From contig OZ026847.1 in NCBI GenBank assembly GCA_964023205.1, positions 3,904,819 through 3,968,818 of the forward strand: a DNA stretch of 64,000 bases, read 5' to 3'. The notes below the pieces were generated by a model. That model ran no database searches and had not been told where the DNA came from. It saw only the letters and a list, made by a program, of their open reading frames with translations. The stretch's first letter is position 1, and the number at the start of each line of letters is the position of its first letter. This document shows, in pieces, positions 50,781 to 62,810 of the stretch. The position numbers and the translations under genes are program-made. Source of the stretch: Lutraria lutraria (Eukaryota; Mollusca; Bivalvia; Venerida; Mactridae).

Positions 50781-52685
50781 AATATGGCGACCATGAGCAA
50801 ACAGCACATATCAACTCTCTACCGTCCACATATGGAGTTGTATCAATTAGACTTTTCCAGTTAACATACGAATGAACTTCACATTCATCACCATATATTC
50901 TGGTAGCAGTTTAGATCACTCGGTAAACATAATCTGTTTGCTCCTGATCCAGAATTTGCGTGATCGCCACCTGCAGCGGATCCATGGTAAACTAAATGTC
51001 CCTCGTATGGGTATTCGGTGCGTCCCCACCTAACATAGCTTATACTGATTGAATTCGTTTCCATTGGCAGTCTGTTTCGTTACTTCATCAGCGCTTCCTC
51101 GGAATCTATGTACAATACAAGAAATAAATAATAATGTAAACTCATATCGACAGTGGCTATCAAAAAGGTAGTTTCGCGCTTGTTTAACTCATTTGGAGTG
51201 TAATTTATCTTTCCGCAAAAATGTTGTGAGGAACTTCCGTCCTCATTGTGAGCACCCATATTGTTTGTCAACAAGGTAAATTATGAAGAATACAGGCCTT
51301 TGTGTAAAAATATCGGAATGCAGTTACCAAGCCATGGGTTTTCCGAGTACGCATATGTAAAGATATTGACCTGGATTGACGTTTTGGATGTTTTATTTGG
51401 TCGGGCGAGAAGTTCATTCCCGTTTTCAAGCCATCCCGAGTGACTGCGTCGTACGGTTTTACCATCAAATTGTCCATCAAAGAAAGCTTTCTAATATCGT
51501 TTATATGAGTAATAAAAGTTTACAAAGCGAATCGTTATAAAGCTGCTAAAATGAGATGATATTACACGTGAACATCTTTCTCTAATAATTAATGTATTCG
51601 ATTAGTTATGTTGCGCCCTTTCAGTACCTGTGTCAATTAAAGAGTTTCTTTCCATTTTTCTCTAGACGAATTTTAGTTATTGGTACAAGTTTATTCTAGT
51701 TGTTGGAAGGTATATAGTATAGTGTCTATTACTAGTTTGGATAATCCTGGCCATTTGGTTGGCTAATGGTGATGTCGGTCATTTGATTGGTCACTCATTG
51801 GAATGACTATTCGTAGCGTAACCTGTCATGTTTTACTGAATCTGTTCGTCTGCTCTTTTGTTAATAGTTGATTAGGTAAGTAAATTATGCAGCCATTGCT
51901 CTGTGATGTTGACCTAGATAAGTTGTTGTGTGGCATAATATCGGAAATGCTATTTGAAGTTCAATGTGGTTGTATCATAGCAGATTATAGTGAATTTGTT
52001 AGCATTTAGAGTATATTATTACCATGTGGTTGTGAACTATATAAATAAATGTGTTCATTTGTCAAATACTCGTGATTGTCAATATATTTGTATTATTCAG
52101 AACATTAAAATATATTAATTATACTCTCCATAATGGAGGAATCAATAAAATATGCAGTCTCAATATCCTTAATGAAAAAAACAACTTCAAAATGAAAAAC
52201 AAAAGCCAATACTTCTTGTAATTCTACTACCTATAACGTTTCATCAGTGTTTTTCTTGTCAATACAATTTCTATAATGAGAAAATCAAGAATAATGGAAA
52301 GATTTATGCTACAAGCAAATATTTGATGAACTACACATCGAACGATTTATGAAATCGTGAAGGAACTAGCTTACGCCATTAACTGCCTGAGTCAACATGA
52401 CTTAAAAAAACTAATTAACGCTTTTAACTGTCCAAGTCATCTAGACAATTTTCTGTGGACTTTTATTTTAAGAGAATTCGCCATGATAAAATTGCCATAA
52501 AACAAAATATTACCTTTAAGTGCCTGTGTTGATCTTGTTTATTGAGCTTTTTCTTCAAGTTTAACCATTTTCTGAAGAACTCCATATTCATATTCAAAAG
52601 GCTCAAAACAAGACCCTTTAGGTTCCATTGTAGAAATGACCTTACCTAATCTAAGTATTATCATCACATTTAAGACAATCATCAT
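50781..52685 (-). pseudogene. Short-chain collagen C4-like gene, broken copy 2
   Basis: Exon 1 (52685-52514) starts MMIVLNVMIILRLG and carries MEPKGSCFEPFEYEYGVLQK. An extra A in the run after CTTGAAG shifts the frame to LEEKAQ-stop, and about 20 bp before the donor are missing. Exon 2 (51105-50781, acceptor ACATAG) retains the start of the cysteine-rich domain and the segment around GGDHANSGSGANRLCLPS. It has lost several internal blocks, including the PCAVC region and most of the C-terminal half, and the usual TAA stop position is altered. The intron (51106-52513) lacks element 2, and its uninterrupted counterpart of that target site is at 51153-51157 (GTGGC). It is clearly non-functional. 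Confidence 0.85.
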
Positions 52686-54266
52686 GTTTAAATCTCTTGA
52701 AATCACATTCAAATCAGACGTGCTAATAACTCTTAGACCGCTGAAAATTTCTAAATGAAACAACAGCTTCGGTATCTATCTGATTTATATCACAAACTAC
52801 AATACGCGAGATAGGTATTTCGAAATGTATATATATTATCACGTTGTTACTGTATTTCAGCCGTACAACAGGATGTAAACTGGTGGTATAATCAATTATA
52901 GCAATACATTATATTAGTGAAATAACCACAGACATAATTTCTAATCTCGTGTAACTGTTATATCGCTACATATATTTTTGTTGTTCGATACGAACACAAA
53001 GTTTATACCATTTCTAAACAGTCGTTCGGTTTTAATGTTCATGCATACCGAATACCTTCTATTAACCTTCCGTCTACAAATATAGTTTCACTTTTTAAAT
53101 TTAATAGCATTAATACAACATTCAAATACTACGTACATTCAAGTCAAAATCAAATGACCAAGCAAAATCGTAAACGAGTAATTTACAAAAATAGTGGAAA
53201 ACAATCTAAACAATCTTCTACCTTTGATAACTACATATAGAAATCATCATTGAATTCATGGACGATGCGATGATAACTGTGAGACAACAAGATAGTTTAA
53301 AAAGTGGTTCATCGTTAAATTTTAATCGATTATTTTCATACTTGTAACGTGTAAATTTTTCTTCGTGTATGAAATATTACATTCTGCATATGTTGAGTAT
53401 CAAAGGGACAGGATATGCAGACTATATATGCCAATTGCTAACTATTTTGGTGATCAGATTGAGAAACATCAATCAAAGTACTGAAAGCACATGGAACGGG
53501 AATAACTTAAACAACTGCATGGCGGGTGCAGAAAAGCTCAGTACATTGGTCTGCATCAAAATTCATGCTCGAACTATAGTTCAGTGTCCAAAACTCAGCC
53601 TAAAACCTCACCCCACAAAGAAATTCACCCTGTAGTTCCGAACAACAGCAGAACCTTCAGAGCTTTGATTTTCAAAGGGGAAATTAATCAAAAGATATTA
53701 TTCAACATAACGTATTTTTGCAATTTCCACACGTGATCCATAGTAAAAAGTTAAATGTTTGTATAACAAGTATTAACTATTCAATTTCAAAACATAAAAA
53801 ACAAAACGTATGTGCACTATCGACATTGTAATTAAATATCTTTCGGGATTTTTATCAAACATTCACTATTATCAAATGAACTATAGTTTTGTTTGGTAAT
53901 ATCATATTGTGCGATTAAATACTGGACAGAAAGACAGGTATTGTAATTTTTGTGCAAATCCCTGGAGAATCAATTGTCACTTAATACAATGTGATATCTA
54001 GATGTATACTGACCACAAAAATCGAAATAGCAAAAAAGATTATGGCTTTGAAGTGGTTTTCTTTTGTTGTTTTTTTAATACAGTTACACAGTACCGATTA
54101 TGTAAACAATTTATGTCTGTGCATTATTAATCATGTGTAAGAATGTCTCCTTATTTAAGCGGTAGCTGTAATTATCCTTCGAAATCACACAATGAAACAT
54201 TTGACATACATTCGTGATTAAAATGGCAAATCAATATATGACCGAACAGTTCGTGATAAGCGCTCA
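52686..54266. other. Intergenic DNA between C4-like copies
   Basis: No supported gene is seen. The part near 52800-52950 resembles 60900-61050 and 21600-21780 (shared CAGCCGTACAACAGGATGTA), i.e. conserved 5' flank of the C4-like family. The part near 54130-54266 resembles the 3' flank at 20400-20543. Short open frames such as 53369-53635 show no family resemblance. Confidence 0.6.
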
Positions 54267-57200
54267 TTACGGCGACCATGAGCAAACAGCGCATGTCAAC
54301 TCTCTTCCGTCCACATATGGAGGACATCTTAACGATCCACACGAGCCTTCAACAAAATAGAACAAAGCGCCATTCTTATTGTCATGGCCTCCCTCAAGTA
54401 CCTCCGGGTTACCATCCATACAAACGTAATCTGAAGGAGACGGATGACCATGATGTTCTGACATCAAGTATCCTGAATATTCAAATTTATAGTTTTTGTA
54501 ACATTCATTACGACCAGGTATCATCATCACATTGCTGCGCTGAATCCTACATACTGCACATGGCACGTCTTTTTCCGCTAGACTTTTCCAAGTCTCATAT
54601 GAATGCACTTCATACTCACCACCATATATTCTAGAAGCAGTTTGTGAACCATCGGTATAGTTACCCCATAAAGGATCACTTGGTAAACATAATCTGTTTG
54701 CTCCTGATCCAGAATTTGCGTGATCGCCACCTGCAGCGTATCCATGGTAGACTAAATGTGCCTCATCTGGACATACGGTGCGTCCCCACCTAACATAGCT
54801 TGAACTGATTGATTTTGTTTCCATTGGCAGTCTGTTTTGTAACTTCATCAGGGCTTCCTCTGAATCTATGTAAAACACGAGGTATACAATTATCTTAACA
54901 CATGTCGATAGAGGCTGTAACAACTTGTTTTGCAATAAAAACGCAAATTGCAATAAAAAATTAAAATAGGTCAAATATATTCATTTACACTGGAATCGAT
55001 TGTATAATGATGTATTAATACTAAAAATATATGTGCGACACATATATCTCATATAATGCGTAATTCCAGCAAGTTTTATACACAACGCAGTTTGCAATAA
55101 AAATTGCCCATTTTCGAAACGCAAATTGCAATAAAAAAAATTTAATTGCTCAAAACGTTTTATTTTCACCAAAATCGATTGCACATTAATGTTCTTATAC
55201 TAAAACTATATGTGCGACACATATATCTCGTATAATGTGTAATTCTACCAAGTTTGATTCTTAACGCAAATTGCAATAAAAAATTTAATTTGCTAAAAAC
55301 GATTTATTTTCACCAAAACGATTGTACATTGATGTTGTTATCATAAAAATATATGTGCGACACATATATATCACATAGTGTATAATTCCAGCAAGTTTTA
55401 TACACAACGCAGTTTGCAATAAAAATTGCCCATTTTCGAAACGCAAATTGCAATAAAAATTTAAAATTGCTCTAAACGATTTTTTTTCCACCAAAATCGA
55501 TTGTATATTGATGTTGTTATACTAAAAATATATGTTCGACACATATATCTCGTATAATGTGTAATTCTACCAAGTTTGAATCTTAACCCATATTGCAATA
55601 AAAAATCAAAATCGCTTAAAACTGTTTATTTATACCCGAATCAATTGTATATTAATGTATTAATACTAAAAATATATGTGCAACACATATATCTAATATA
55701 ATGAGTAATTCCAGTAAGTTTCATACTCAACGCAGTTTGCAATAAAAATTGCCCATTTTCGAAACGTAAATTGTAATAAAAATTTAGAATTGCTCAAAAC
55801 GATTTATTTTCACTAAAATCGATTATACATTAATGATGTTATACTAAAACTATATGTGCGACACATATATCTCGTATAATGTGTAATTCTACCAAGTCTG
55901 ATTCTTAACGCAAATTGCAATAAAATATTAAAATAGGTCAAATCTATTCATTTACATTGGAATTGATTGTATAATGATGTATTAATACTAAAAATATATG
56001 TGCAACACATATATCTCATATAATGCGTAATTCCAGCAAGTTTTATACACAACGCAGTTTGCAATAAAAATTGCCCATTTTCGAAACGCAAATTGCAATA
56101 AAAAAATTAAATTGCTCAAAACGTTTTATTTTCACTAAAATCGATTACACATTAATGATGTTATACTAAAACTATATATATGCGACACATATATCTCGTA
56201 TAATGTGTAATTCTACCAAGTTTGATTCTTAACGCAAATTGCAATAAAAAATTAAAATAGCGCAAAACTGTCTATTTATACTCGGATCAATTGTATGTTA
56301 ATGTATTAATACTAAAAAAATATGTGCAACACATATATCTCATATAATGCGTAATTCCAGCAAGTTTCATACCCAACGCAGTTTGCAATAAAAATTGCCC
56401 ATTTTCTAATCCGGATTGCAATAAAAAATTGAAATCGCCCAAAACATTTTTTATGTCAGAAACACTTGTATACTGATAATATAACATCGAAAACCTATAT
56501 GGGACACATATAAGTCATGTAAAGTTTCATGCCGACAAGTTCGATTCTTAACGCAAAATGCAATAAAAATATATATCGCGCAAAACTATTTATTAATACC
56601 TGAATCGATTGTATATTGATGTAATAATACTAAAAATATATGTGCGACACATATATCTCATATAATGCGTAGTTCCAGCAAGTTTTATACACAACGCAGT
56701 TTGCAATAAAAATTGCCCATTTTCGAAACGCAAATTGCAATAAAATTCTAAAATTGCTCAAAACGATTCATTTTCACCAAAACGATTGTACATTAATGTT
56801 GTTATCAAAAAAAATTATGTTCGACACATATATCTCATATAATGCGTAAATCTACCAAAATCGCCAAAAATAGTTTTTTGTGCCAGAATCTCTTGTATAT
56901 TGATAATACGACACCGAAAACTCAGATGGGAGACATTAAAGTCATATAACGATTCCTGACGACATGTTCGATTCTTAACGCTAATTGTAATGACAAACTT
57001 AAATCGCACAAAACGATTTATTTGTACCAAAAGGAATAATATATTGATGTATTTATACTCGTAATGAGTCTGTCCATCAATATTAATACCCAACGCAGTT
57101 TGCTCTTAAAATTTCCCATTTTCTCTATGCAAATTGTAATAAAAAATTTAAATAGCCCCAAAATGATTTATTTGTACCAGAATTGTTTTTATATTGATGC

Positions 57201-60200
57201 TGTGATTGTTCAATATATATTTGCGACATATATAAATAATATATTGTATCATTTAAACAAGTATGAAACTTCCCCATCTTTATTACATTAAAAGGTCCGT
57301 TTGACTATGACCAACCCACATGGTGGAAACAATTAAAAGCCAGTAGGGAAAAAAGCAAAATCCTAAGTAGCAGACTATTAGTCGTGAAAAGCATATCAAT
57401 AGTTAGGATAGAAGCTGCAGAATGTTCAATTAAGAGCACATGTGATATGATCTGCGAAATTAATGACAAAGCTTCCAATGCCCAATGCATGATTTGTCTG
57501 CTGACACAGGAATTAGTGGTGGAAAAAAGTCTCCCACTGAAAATTACTCACAAAGTTTCGGGAGCACTATTCAAATGAAGGAAAAAGAAAACTCGTCTAA
57601 GACCGCAAAAAATAAAAGAAAAACTGTTCTTAAAAAATAACTAAAATCTACCCCTTTACTTGATGTTTTTAATGATGTATGGGACTTTGGTGAATACCCT
57701 CTTGCCTGGAAAGAGACATTGGTAATTAAAAATTCCTAAGCCGGACAAGGATCCTAGTGATCTTAACACGTATCACCTAATAGCTTTTACCCGTTGTATA
57801 TGTAAAACAGCAGAGAGAATGGCAAACAACGTACTTGTTTGGTTCTTGGAATCTAACAACCTTATCATCAATGTACATAGTTGTTTCCGGTGCCAATGTG
57901 GTACAGTTGATCACCTTGTGCGGTTGGAAACATTACTGAGAGAGGCATTTATAAATAAAACCATTTAGTAGCTATATTCTTCGACCTTGAAAGAATGTTT
58001 CATTCGTGTTTCGCGTGGGAAACAATCTGTCAGGTCCACACGAGCAAGAAATGGGTGTGTCACAGGGCTGTATCCCGTCGGTCTGCCTATTCAGTATCAA
58101 AATCAATATCATAGTTAAAGCTATTAATCCTGGAGTAGATTGTTACCTGTATATAGATGATTTTGTTAAAGGTTTTAAATCTCGGAACATGAACATCATC
58201 CAAAGATAACTTTCTCTTAATAAATTTCCAACTTGGTTGAATCAAAACGGTTTCAAATTTTCATAACACAAAACCAAATGTTTGCATTTCTGGTATGCAT
58301 CCAGAACCCAATCTCAATCTGGACAACACTCCAATTCAGGTTTCATTTAATAAACATATTCAATCACCGAAAAAGAAATGCCTGAAGGCTCTCAACCTCT
58401 TAAAGGTATTTGCACACACTGATTGGGGAGCAGACCGAAAAGTACATTTACGTTTATATAGATATCATATTTGTTCAAAATTAGACTATGGATCCATTGC
58501 ATAATGTATCAGCTAGGAAATCATATCTAAAATGCTTTGATTCAATACATAACCATGGTTTAAGAATGGTGGATAGAGTCTTTAAAACCTCCCTTGTGAA
58601 GGGCCTCTACGTTGATGCAAACAATTCGTTCCTTTATTTTGGAAACAAAAACTTGCAGGTCAGTGCATTTTAAAACTAAAATCAAACCCTTTTAGACATA
58701 CACACCAAGTTGTATTTAACTCTTTATCTAAACTCAGTTTGAACGGAAACCAAACGTAATTCCACCACTTGGTATCCGCATGTCTCAATTTGTTGAAGAG
58801 CCTCGTGTGAATATGGGATCCATTTGCTGAATACAGAATTCCAGACATACCGCCCTGAACCCTAACACCGGCAGAATTTCGCGTCGAACTCAGCTGTGAC
58901 CAAATTACAGAAACACTCGGTAGCACTTTCCAAACCAATTACCCTTAACTGAAAGAACTTACCATACACTTCAACACATTTATACTGATGGTTCTAAAGA
59001 TACTGTTGCAAGTGCAGAAGTATCTGGAAAGATAATTAAACAAGAGGGCCATGATGGCCCTATATCGCTCAACAGAAAACACATTTTTATTTTTTTTCCT
59101 TAATGAGCCTATGTAAAATCAAGGAGCCATTTTTTACCCCAGGGCAATAATGTGAACGAACTTGGTAAAAGTCCACTAGACAATGTTACACACGAAATAT
59201 CTAAGCCGTAGCCGTGGTTTCTGACAAGAACATTTTTTAAGTTTTTCATATTGGTTGCCATGACAAACAGAGTTTGCAATGATTTTTTATGGATAAATTC
59301 GGTAGAGCTGCATGCATGGAACACTGTACAGTTTCATTGAAATTGGCCGACTGCTTATGTTGTTCGCACGTATATTTTAAGTATCAATACATCAATATAC
59401 AACCGATTCAGGTATAAATAAATACTTTTGTGCGATAGATATTTTGTATTGCATTTTGCGTTAAGAATCAAACTTGTCGTCATGAAACTATACACCACTT
59501 ACATGTGTCCCATATAGGTTTTCGATGTTATATTATACTGTTTTGGGCGATTTCAATTTTTTGTTGCAATTTGCGATTAGAAAATGGGCAATTTTTATTG
59601 CAAACTGCGTATAAATAAACAGTTTTAAGCGATTTTGATTTTTTATTGCAATTTGCGTTAAGAATCAAACTTGGTAGAATTACACATTATACGAGATATA
59701 TGTGTCGCACATATAGTTTTAGTATAACAACATCAATGTACAATCGATTTTGGTGGAAATAAATCGTTTAGAGCAATTTCAAATTTTTATTGCAATTTGT
59801 GTTTCGAAAATGGGCAATTTTTATTACAAACTGCGTTGAGTATGAAACTTACTGGAATTACTCATTCTATGAGATATATGTGTTGCACATATATTTTTAG
59901 TATTTATACATTAATATACAATTGATTCGGGTATAAATAAACAGTTTTAAGGGATTTTGATTTTTTATTGCAATTTTCGTAAAGAATCAAACTTGGTGGA
60001 ATTACACATTATACGAGATATATGTGTCGCACATATAGTTTTAGTATGACAACATTAATGTACAATCGATTTTGGTGAAAATAAAACGTTTTGAGCAATT
60101 TATTTTTTTTATTGCAATTTGCGTTTCGAAAATGGGCAATTTTTATTGCAAACTGCGTTGGGTATAAAACTTGCTGGAATTACGCATTATATGAGATATA

Positions 60201-60806
60201 TGTGTCGCACGTATATTTTTAGTATTAATACATCATTATACAATCGATTCCAGTGTGAATGAATAGATTTGACCTATTTTAATTTTTTATTGCAATTTGC
60301 GTTTTTATTGCAAAACGGGTTGTTACAGAGGCTGTCATAATGATAGTTTAAGAAAACAAGAGTTTTGTTTCAATGAAGCATTTTCCTTTCCAATTTTCAA
60401 CAAAATTTCGATAGAAAGATAATCATAGAACAAAATAATACATAGAAGGCTTATGTACTGTAAGATAAAAAAGCTAAGCAAACATTTGACAAATCCACAC
60501 ATAAAAAGCATTGTGTATTTTTTTCAATCATGAAGTCCAAAGCCAAATGAATAATCTACAGTATAGTTTTCTTAGAATAAGATTAAATATGATAAGATTA
60601 TTTTGGTACAAAATAATACCTTTAAGTGCCTGTGTTAGCGACGCAATTGTCTGATCTTGTTTACTGAGCTTTTCCTCAAGTTGAATCATTTTCTGTAGAA
60701 CACCATACTCATATTCAAAACGCTTAAAACAAGAACCTTTAGGTTCCATTGTGGCACTGATCTCATCTAATCCAAGTATTATCATCACATTTAAGAAAAT
60801 AAACAT
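54267..60806 (-). CDS. Short-chain collagen C4-like secreted protein (intact, two exons)
   Basis: Exon 1 is 60806-60620 and exon 2 is 54865-54267; the join gives 261 codons plus TAA with a G|AT split Asp at residue 63. Residues 1-18 (MFIFLNVMIILGLDEISA) look like a signal peptide. Residues about 31-62 (EYEYGVLQKM to SLTQALK) look like a short coiled coil that could drive oligomerisation. Residues about 84-261 form the cysteine-rich domain (YVRWGRTVC, RLCLPSDPLWGNYT, YGGEYEV, PCAVCR, IPGRNECY, YSGYLM, FVEGSCGSLRCPP, LTCAVCSWSP) with ten Cys. The domain matches mollusc proteins annotated as short-chain collagen C4-like. No Gly-X-Y tract is visible, so the collagen name is by similarity only. 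An extracellular matrix or lectin-like role is an inference. The intron is 5.75 kb, almost entirely element 2; without it about 340 bp would remain. I chose the ATG at 60806 because it gives a signal peptide; an in-frame ATG at 60884 is weaker. Confidence 0.85.
54911..54915. repeat. Target-site duplication GAGGC, left of element 2
   Basis: GAGGC directly precedes TGTAACAAC and is repeated after the right end at 60328-60332. The sister copy at 63457-63461 has it once. Confidence 0.85.
54916..57250 (+). repeat. Left satellite array of element 2 (~321-329-bp dimeric unit)
   Basis: About seven units repeat at 312-329 bp, marked by ACGCAGTTTGCAATAAAAAT near 55086, 55407, 55732, 56054, 56383 and 56695. 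Each unit has two related halves (one with GTAATTCCAGCAAG, one with GTAATTCTACCAAG). Each half contains a short palindrome of the form ATATGTGCGACACATATAT. Decay increases toward 57000-57250. It is AT-rich and non-coding; short minus-strand frames are repeat translations. Confidence 0.92.
57251..57589 (+). other. Core of element 2 upstream of the LINE relic, unassigned
   Basis: A plus-strand frame runs from about 57300 to 57578 (WWKQLKASREKSKIL ... INDKASNAQCMICLL) and is open for over 60 codons, but I do not recognise it. It may be an older piece of the LINE or a fragment of another element. Confidence 0.35.
57590..59036 (+). pseudogene. Degenerate Jockey-like LINE fragment (RT and start of RNase H)
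   Basis: Read in several frames, the stretch contains reverse transcriptase landmarks in order. They are DVFNDVWDFGEYPLAWKE near 57660, a GVSQGCIPSVCLFSI segment at 58054-58098, the catalytic-type LYIDDF near 58147, KKKCLKALNLLKVFAHTDWG near 58370, and ARKSYLKCFDSIHNHGLR near 58510. An RNase H-like YTDGSK follows at 58981. These match Jockey-type non-LTR retrotransposons known from arthropods and molluscs. Multiple stops and frameshifts make it dead, and the 3' end is cut by the interspersed repeat at 59037. It has been trapped between the two satellite arrays of element 2. Confidence 0.85.
59037..59375. repeat. Bivalve interspersed repeat fragment
   Basis: It begins with AGAGGGCCATGATGGCCCTA and TATCGCTCA, then has GAACGAACTTGGTAAAAGTC, CACTAGACAATGTTACACAC and CCGTGGTTTCTGACAAGAAC. 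This relates it to the composite repeat at 1265-2575. It joins the LINE relic at the left and the inverted satellite at the right. Confidence 0.75.
59376..60327 (-). repeat. Right satellite array of element 2, inverted
   Basis: These are about three dimeric units, reverse-complement to 54916-57250. The outermost 300 bp are a close match to the outermost 300 bp at the left, so the element's terminal inverted repeat simply continues into the satellite without a clear boundary. Confidence 0.92.
60328..60332. repeat. Target-site duplication GAGGC, right of element 2
   Basis: GAGGC directly follows GTTGTTACA and continues as TGTCATAATGATAG, paralleling TGTCAAAAAGGTAG in the sister intron at 63462. 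Confidence 0.85.
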
Positions 60807-62810
60807 GTTTAACTCTCTTAAGATTATATTCAAATCATACGTCTTAATAACTCTTAGACCGCTGGAAATTTCTAAATGAAACAACTATTGGAATCTGCTT
60901 TACCTGACAAACTGCATAATGAAAGTTAGTTTTTTCGAAATGCAGATATTTAATCACTAACTGCTGTACTTCAGCCGTACAACAGGATGTAAACAGGTGG
61001 TATAATAAATTATAACAATCATTTATGTTAGCAAAACAACCGCAGACATAATTGCTAATCCCATGTAACTTGTTATTTCCTTCTATTTATTTGTATTGTA
61101 ACAATGAAAAGATTCAATTCTACAGCTAGCTGGGAATATGATTGGTCCAAGGCATCATAAACCTTGATGCCTTTGTTTATCTTAAGTTACTTCGTTCTGT
61201 CGATATTAACCCTTAGTTCAACTCGCACAAATGATGAGAAAGTCGCTCCTGTGCAATCATATATGTTTGTTTATACTACTCTGATTTCAAGAAATAGTTT
61301 GATATCATGTACATGGCGTATGATCCCAACGCGGTATGCAATTTTACAATTAGATCCGCTTAGAATAATAGAAAACGGATCGATAAATTATTTTATAGGA
61401 TATAAAATAATTCATCCGAGTACGAAATTATGTTATTGATAACATTTTTATATGTTGTTTTTTGTGCAAGTGATCCTTAATAAAAATGAGTATGTATCAC
61501 AAATTGAACTCGCACTACTTCAGCATTGTTGAGGGGGTAGTATTCTTTCATGTATACAAATGAGTATAGGTCGTGCACGTAGGTAATGCTTGTACGTATG
61601 ATCGCAGACTGTTCAAAAGTATATGATTGGTAACATGACACCTCAGTGATTTTGATATAATATTTATATTTCCTTAATCAAAACCGTAATCAATTATTCA
61701 AAGCCTTCGTCTACTAAACAATTTTCTTTTCCGTTTGACAATAAAATTAAGAGACGTATAAGCTTAAAAATACATGAAAAACACCAGATTAAAAAAAAGC
61801 AGATACAAAAAAAAAAGATATTAACGCAAGGTACAAACAGCAGATACGAACAACAGATATCAAAAACAGACACCAATAGATACAAACACCAGATACCAGC
61901 AGAATGTACAAACAATACATACAAACACCAGCTGCAAAACACAGGTAATAAAGACAGTAGATGAGAATTTAAATCTATTTCCACTGACCAAGAAGTTGAA
62001 TTATTAGCATTCTTCTTATCACTGTAAGCATTTGCCATCAAATCGACTTAAGATGACTAGTTCATGATGACAGACCAGAATTATGATGTAATTAACCTAA
62101 CATTTTGTTTTGTACTGTCTATAATGTATCCGGGGCCGTCTGGACATTACTAGTAGCTGTATTGTTTTATTTGTGTGAATTGCATTATGAGCCAAACTGA
62201 AAACTCAAAGAGAAGTGAAAACGTTTCGGTTTCCGAATTTATTTTATTTTGCAAACAACATTTTCGTTCGTATACGGCGGATCTCAGCGATACATACTCG
62301 CTTTCGAGAAAGTAGAAATAAGCCACAATGAAATACAATAAATGTTTACAATAAATGTACAATTTCATTTATATTCAACGAGTGTTTATCAATCAATCTA
62401 ACAACAGACTGTAGACGTGTTGTTAAAACAAGTAAGGCAATTCATTAAGACAGCAAAACAACAGACTGCATTTCATTTGTCAAATTTTAAGTTATTGCGT
62501 ACACCTGTTATTTGTTGTAAAATGTGTTACATCATTCATTTGGAATTTTTTACAATATAGCATGCGTATGTAAGCAACAATAAAGAAATCTCATATATCA
62601 TTTTGTTGAAAGTTTCCCTGATATTGTTAAATCTGAGACAATTCTGAACACTTCAACATGAAGTAAGACCAGTTCTAATCATGGACATGTTATTGGTTTT
62701 CATCTTCTCTTCTTCAGTTGAAATTTTAGTAACCCATACAATAGCTTTATGTATATTTACAATAAACATGTGGAACAGATTGTGACTGACAATTCACGAA
62801 TTAGTTCTAA
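60807..62810. other. 5' flank of the intact C4-like gene and intergenic DNA
   Basis: 60900-61158 is paralogous to 21600-21882, and 61159-62810 to 47444-50780. It includes the element-1 empty site. Shared words in the proximal 350 bp (AGCCGTACAACAGGATGTAA, AAACAACCGCAG, GCTAGCTGGGAA) suggest conserved promoter DNA. No further gene is seen; a minus-strand frame at 61694-62041 reads through low-complexity repeats. Confidence 0.65.
61154..61158. other. Empty target site paralogous to the element 1 insertion
   Basis: GGCATCATAAACCTTG here is uninterrupted. At the element 1 locus GGC-ATCAT precedes the left end and ATCAT-AAACCTTG follows the right end. The flanks align for about 250 bp on the left and several hundred on the right. 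Confidence 0.9.

Larger units (their letters stand above)
54916..60327. mobile_element. Element 2: 5.4 kb foldback-type transposon with inverted satellite arrays
   Basis: The left end TGTAACAACTTGTTTTGCAA (54916) is matched in inverse at the right (to 60327) as complement of TGTAACAACCCGTTTTGCAA. GAGGC flanks both sides (54911-54915 and 60328-60332). Sister introns have the uninterrupted site: CGACAGAGGCTGTCAAAAAGG... type sequence with one GAGGC at 63457-63461, and a diverged form at 51153-51157. Inside are two arrays of one satellite in opposite orientation (2.3 kb and 0.95 kb) around a core made of a dead LINE piece and an interspersed repeat. No transposase is visible. The shared TGTARCAAC end and 5-bp TSD link it to element 1, although the satellites differ. 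Confidence 0.87.

Noticed and set aside
54278..54634. 118-codon plus-strand open frame, and the 174-codon frame at 62813-63337
   Set aside because: Both are antisense shadows of the C4-like coding exons, whose minus-strand frame, cysteines and splice phase are conserved between copies.
54981..57093. Minus-strand open frames containing NLRFENGQFLLQTALC and similar
   Set aside because: They are translations of the element 2 satellite unit, recurring once per ~322 bp.
21883..60327. LTR retrotransposons, because of TG...CA ends and 5-bp target duplications
   Set aside because: The terminal repeats are inverted, not direct, and no gag, protease, integrase, primer-binding site or polypurine tract was found.
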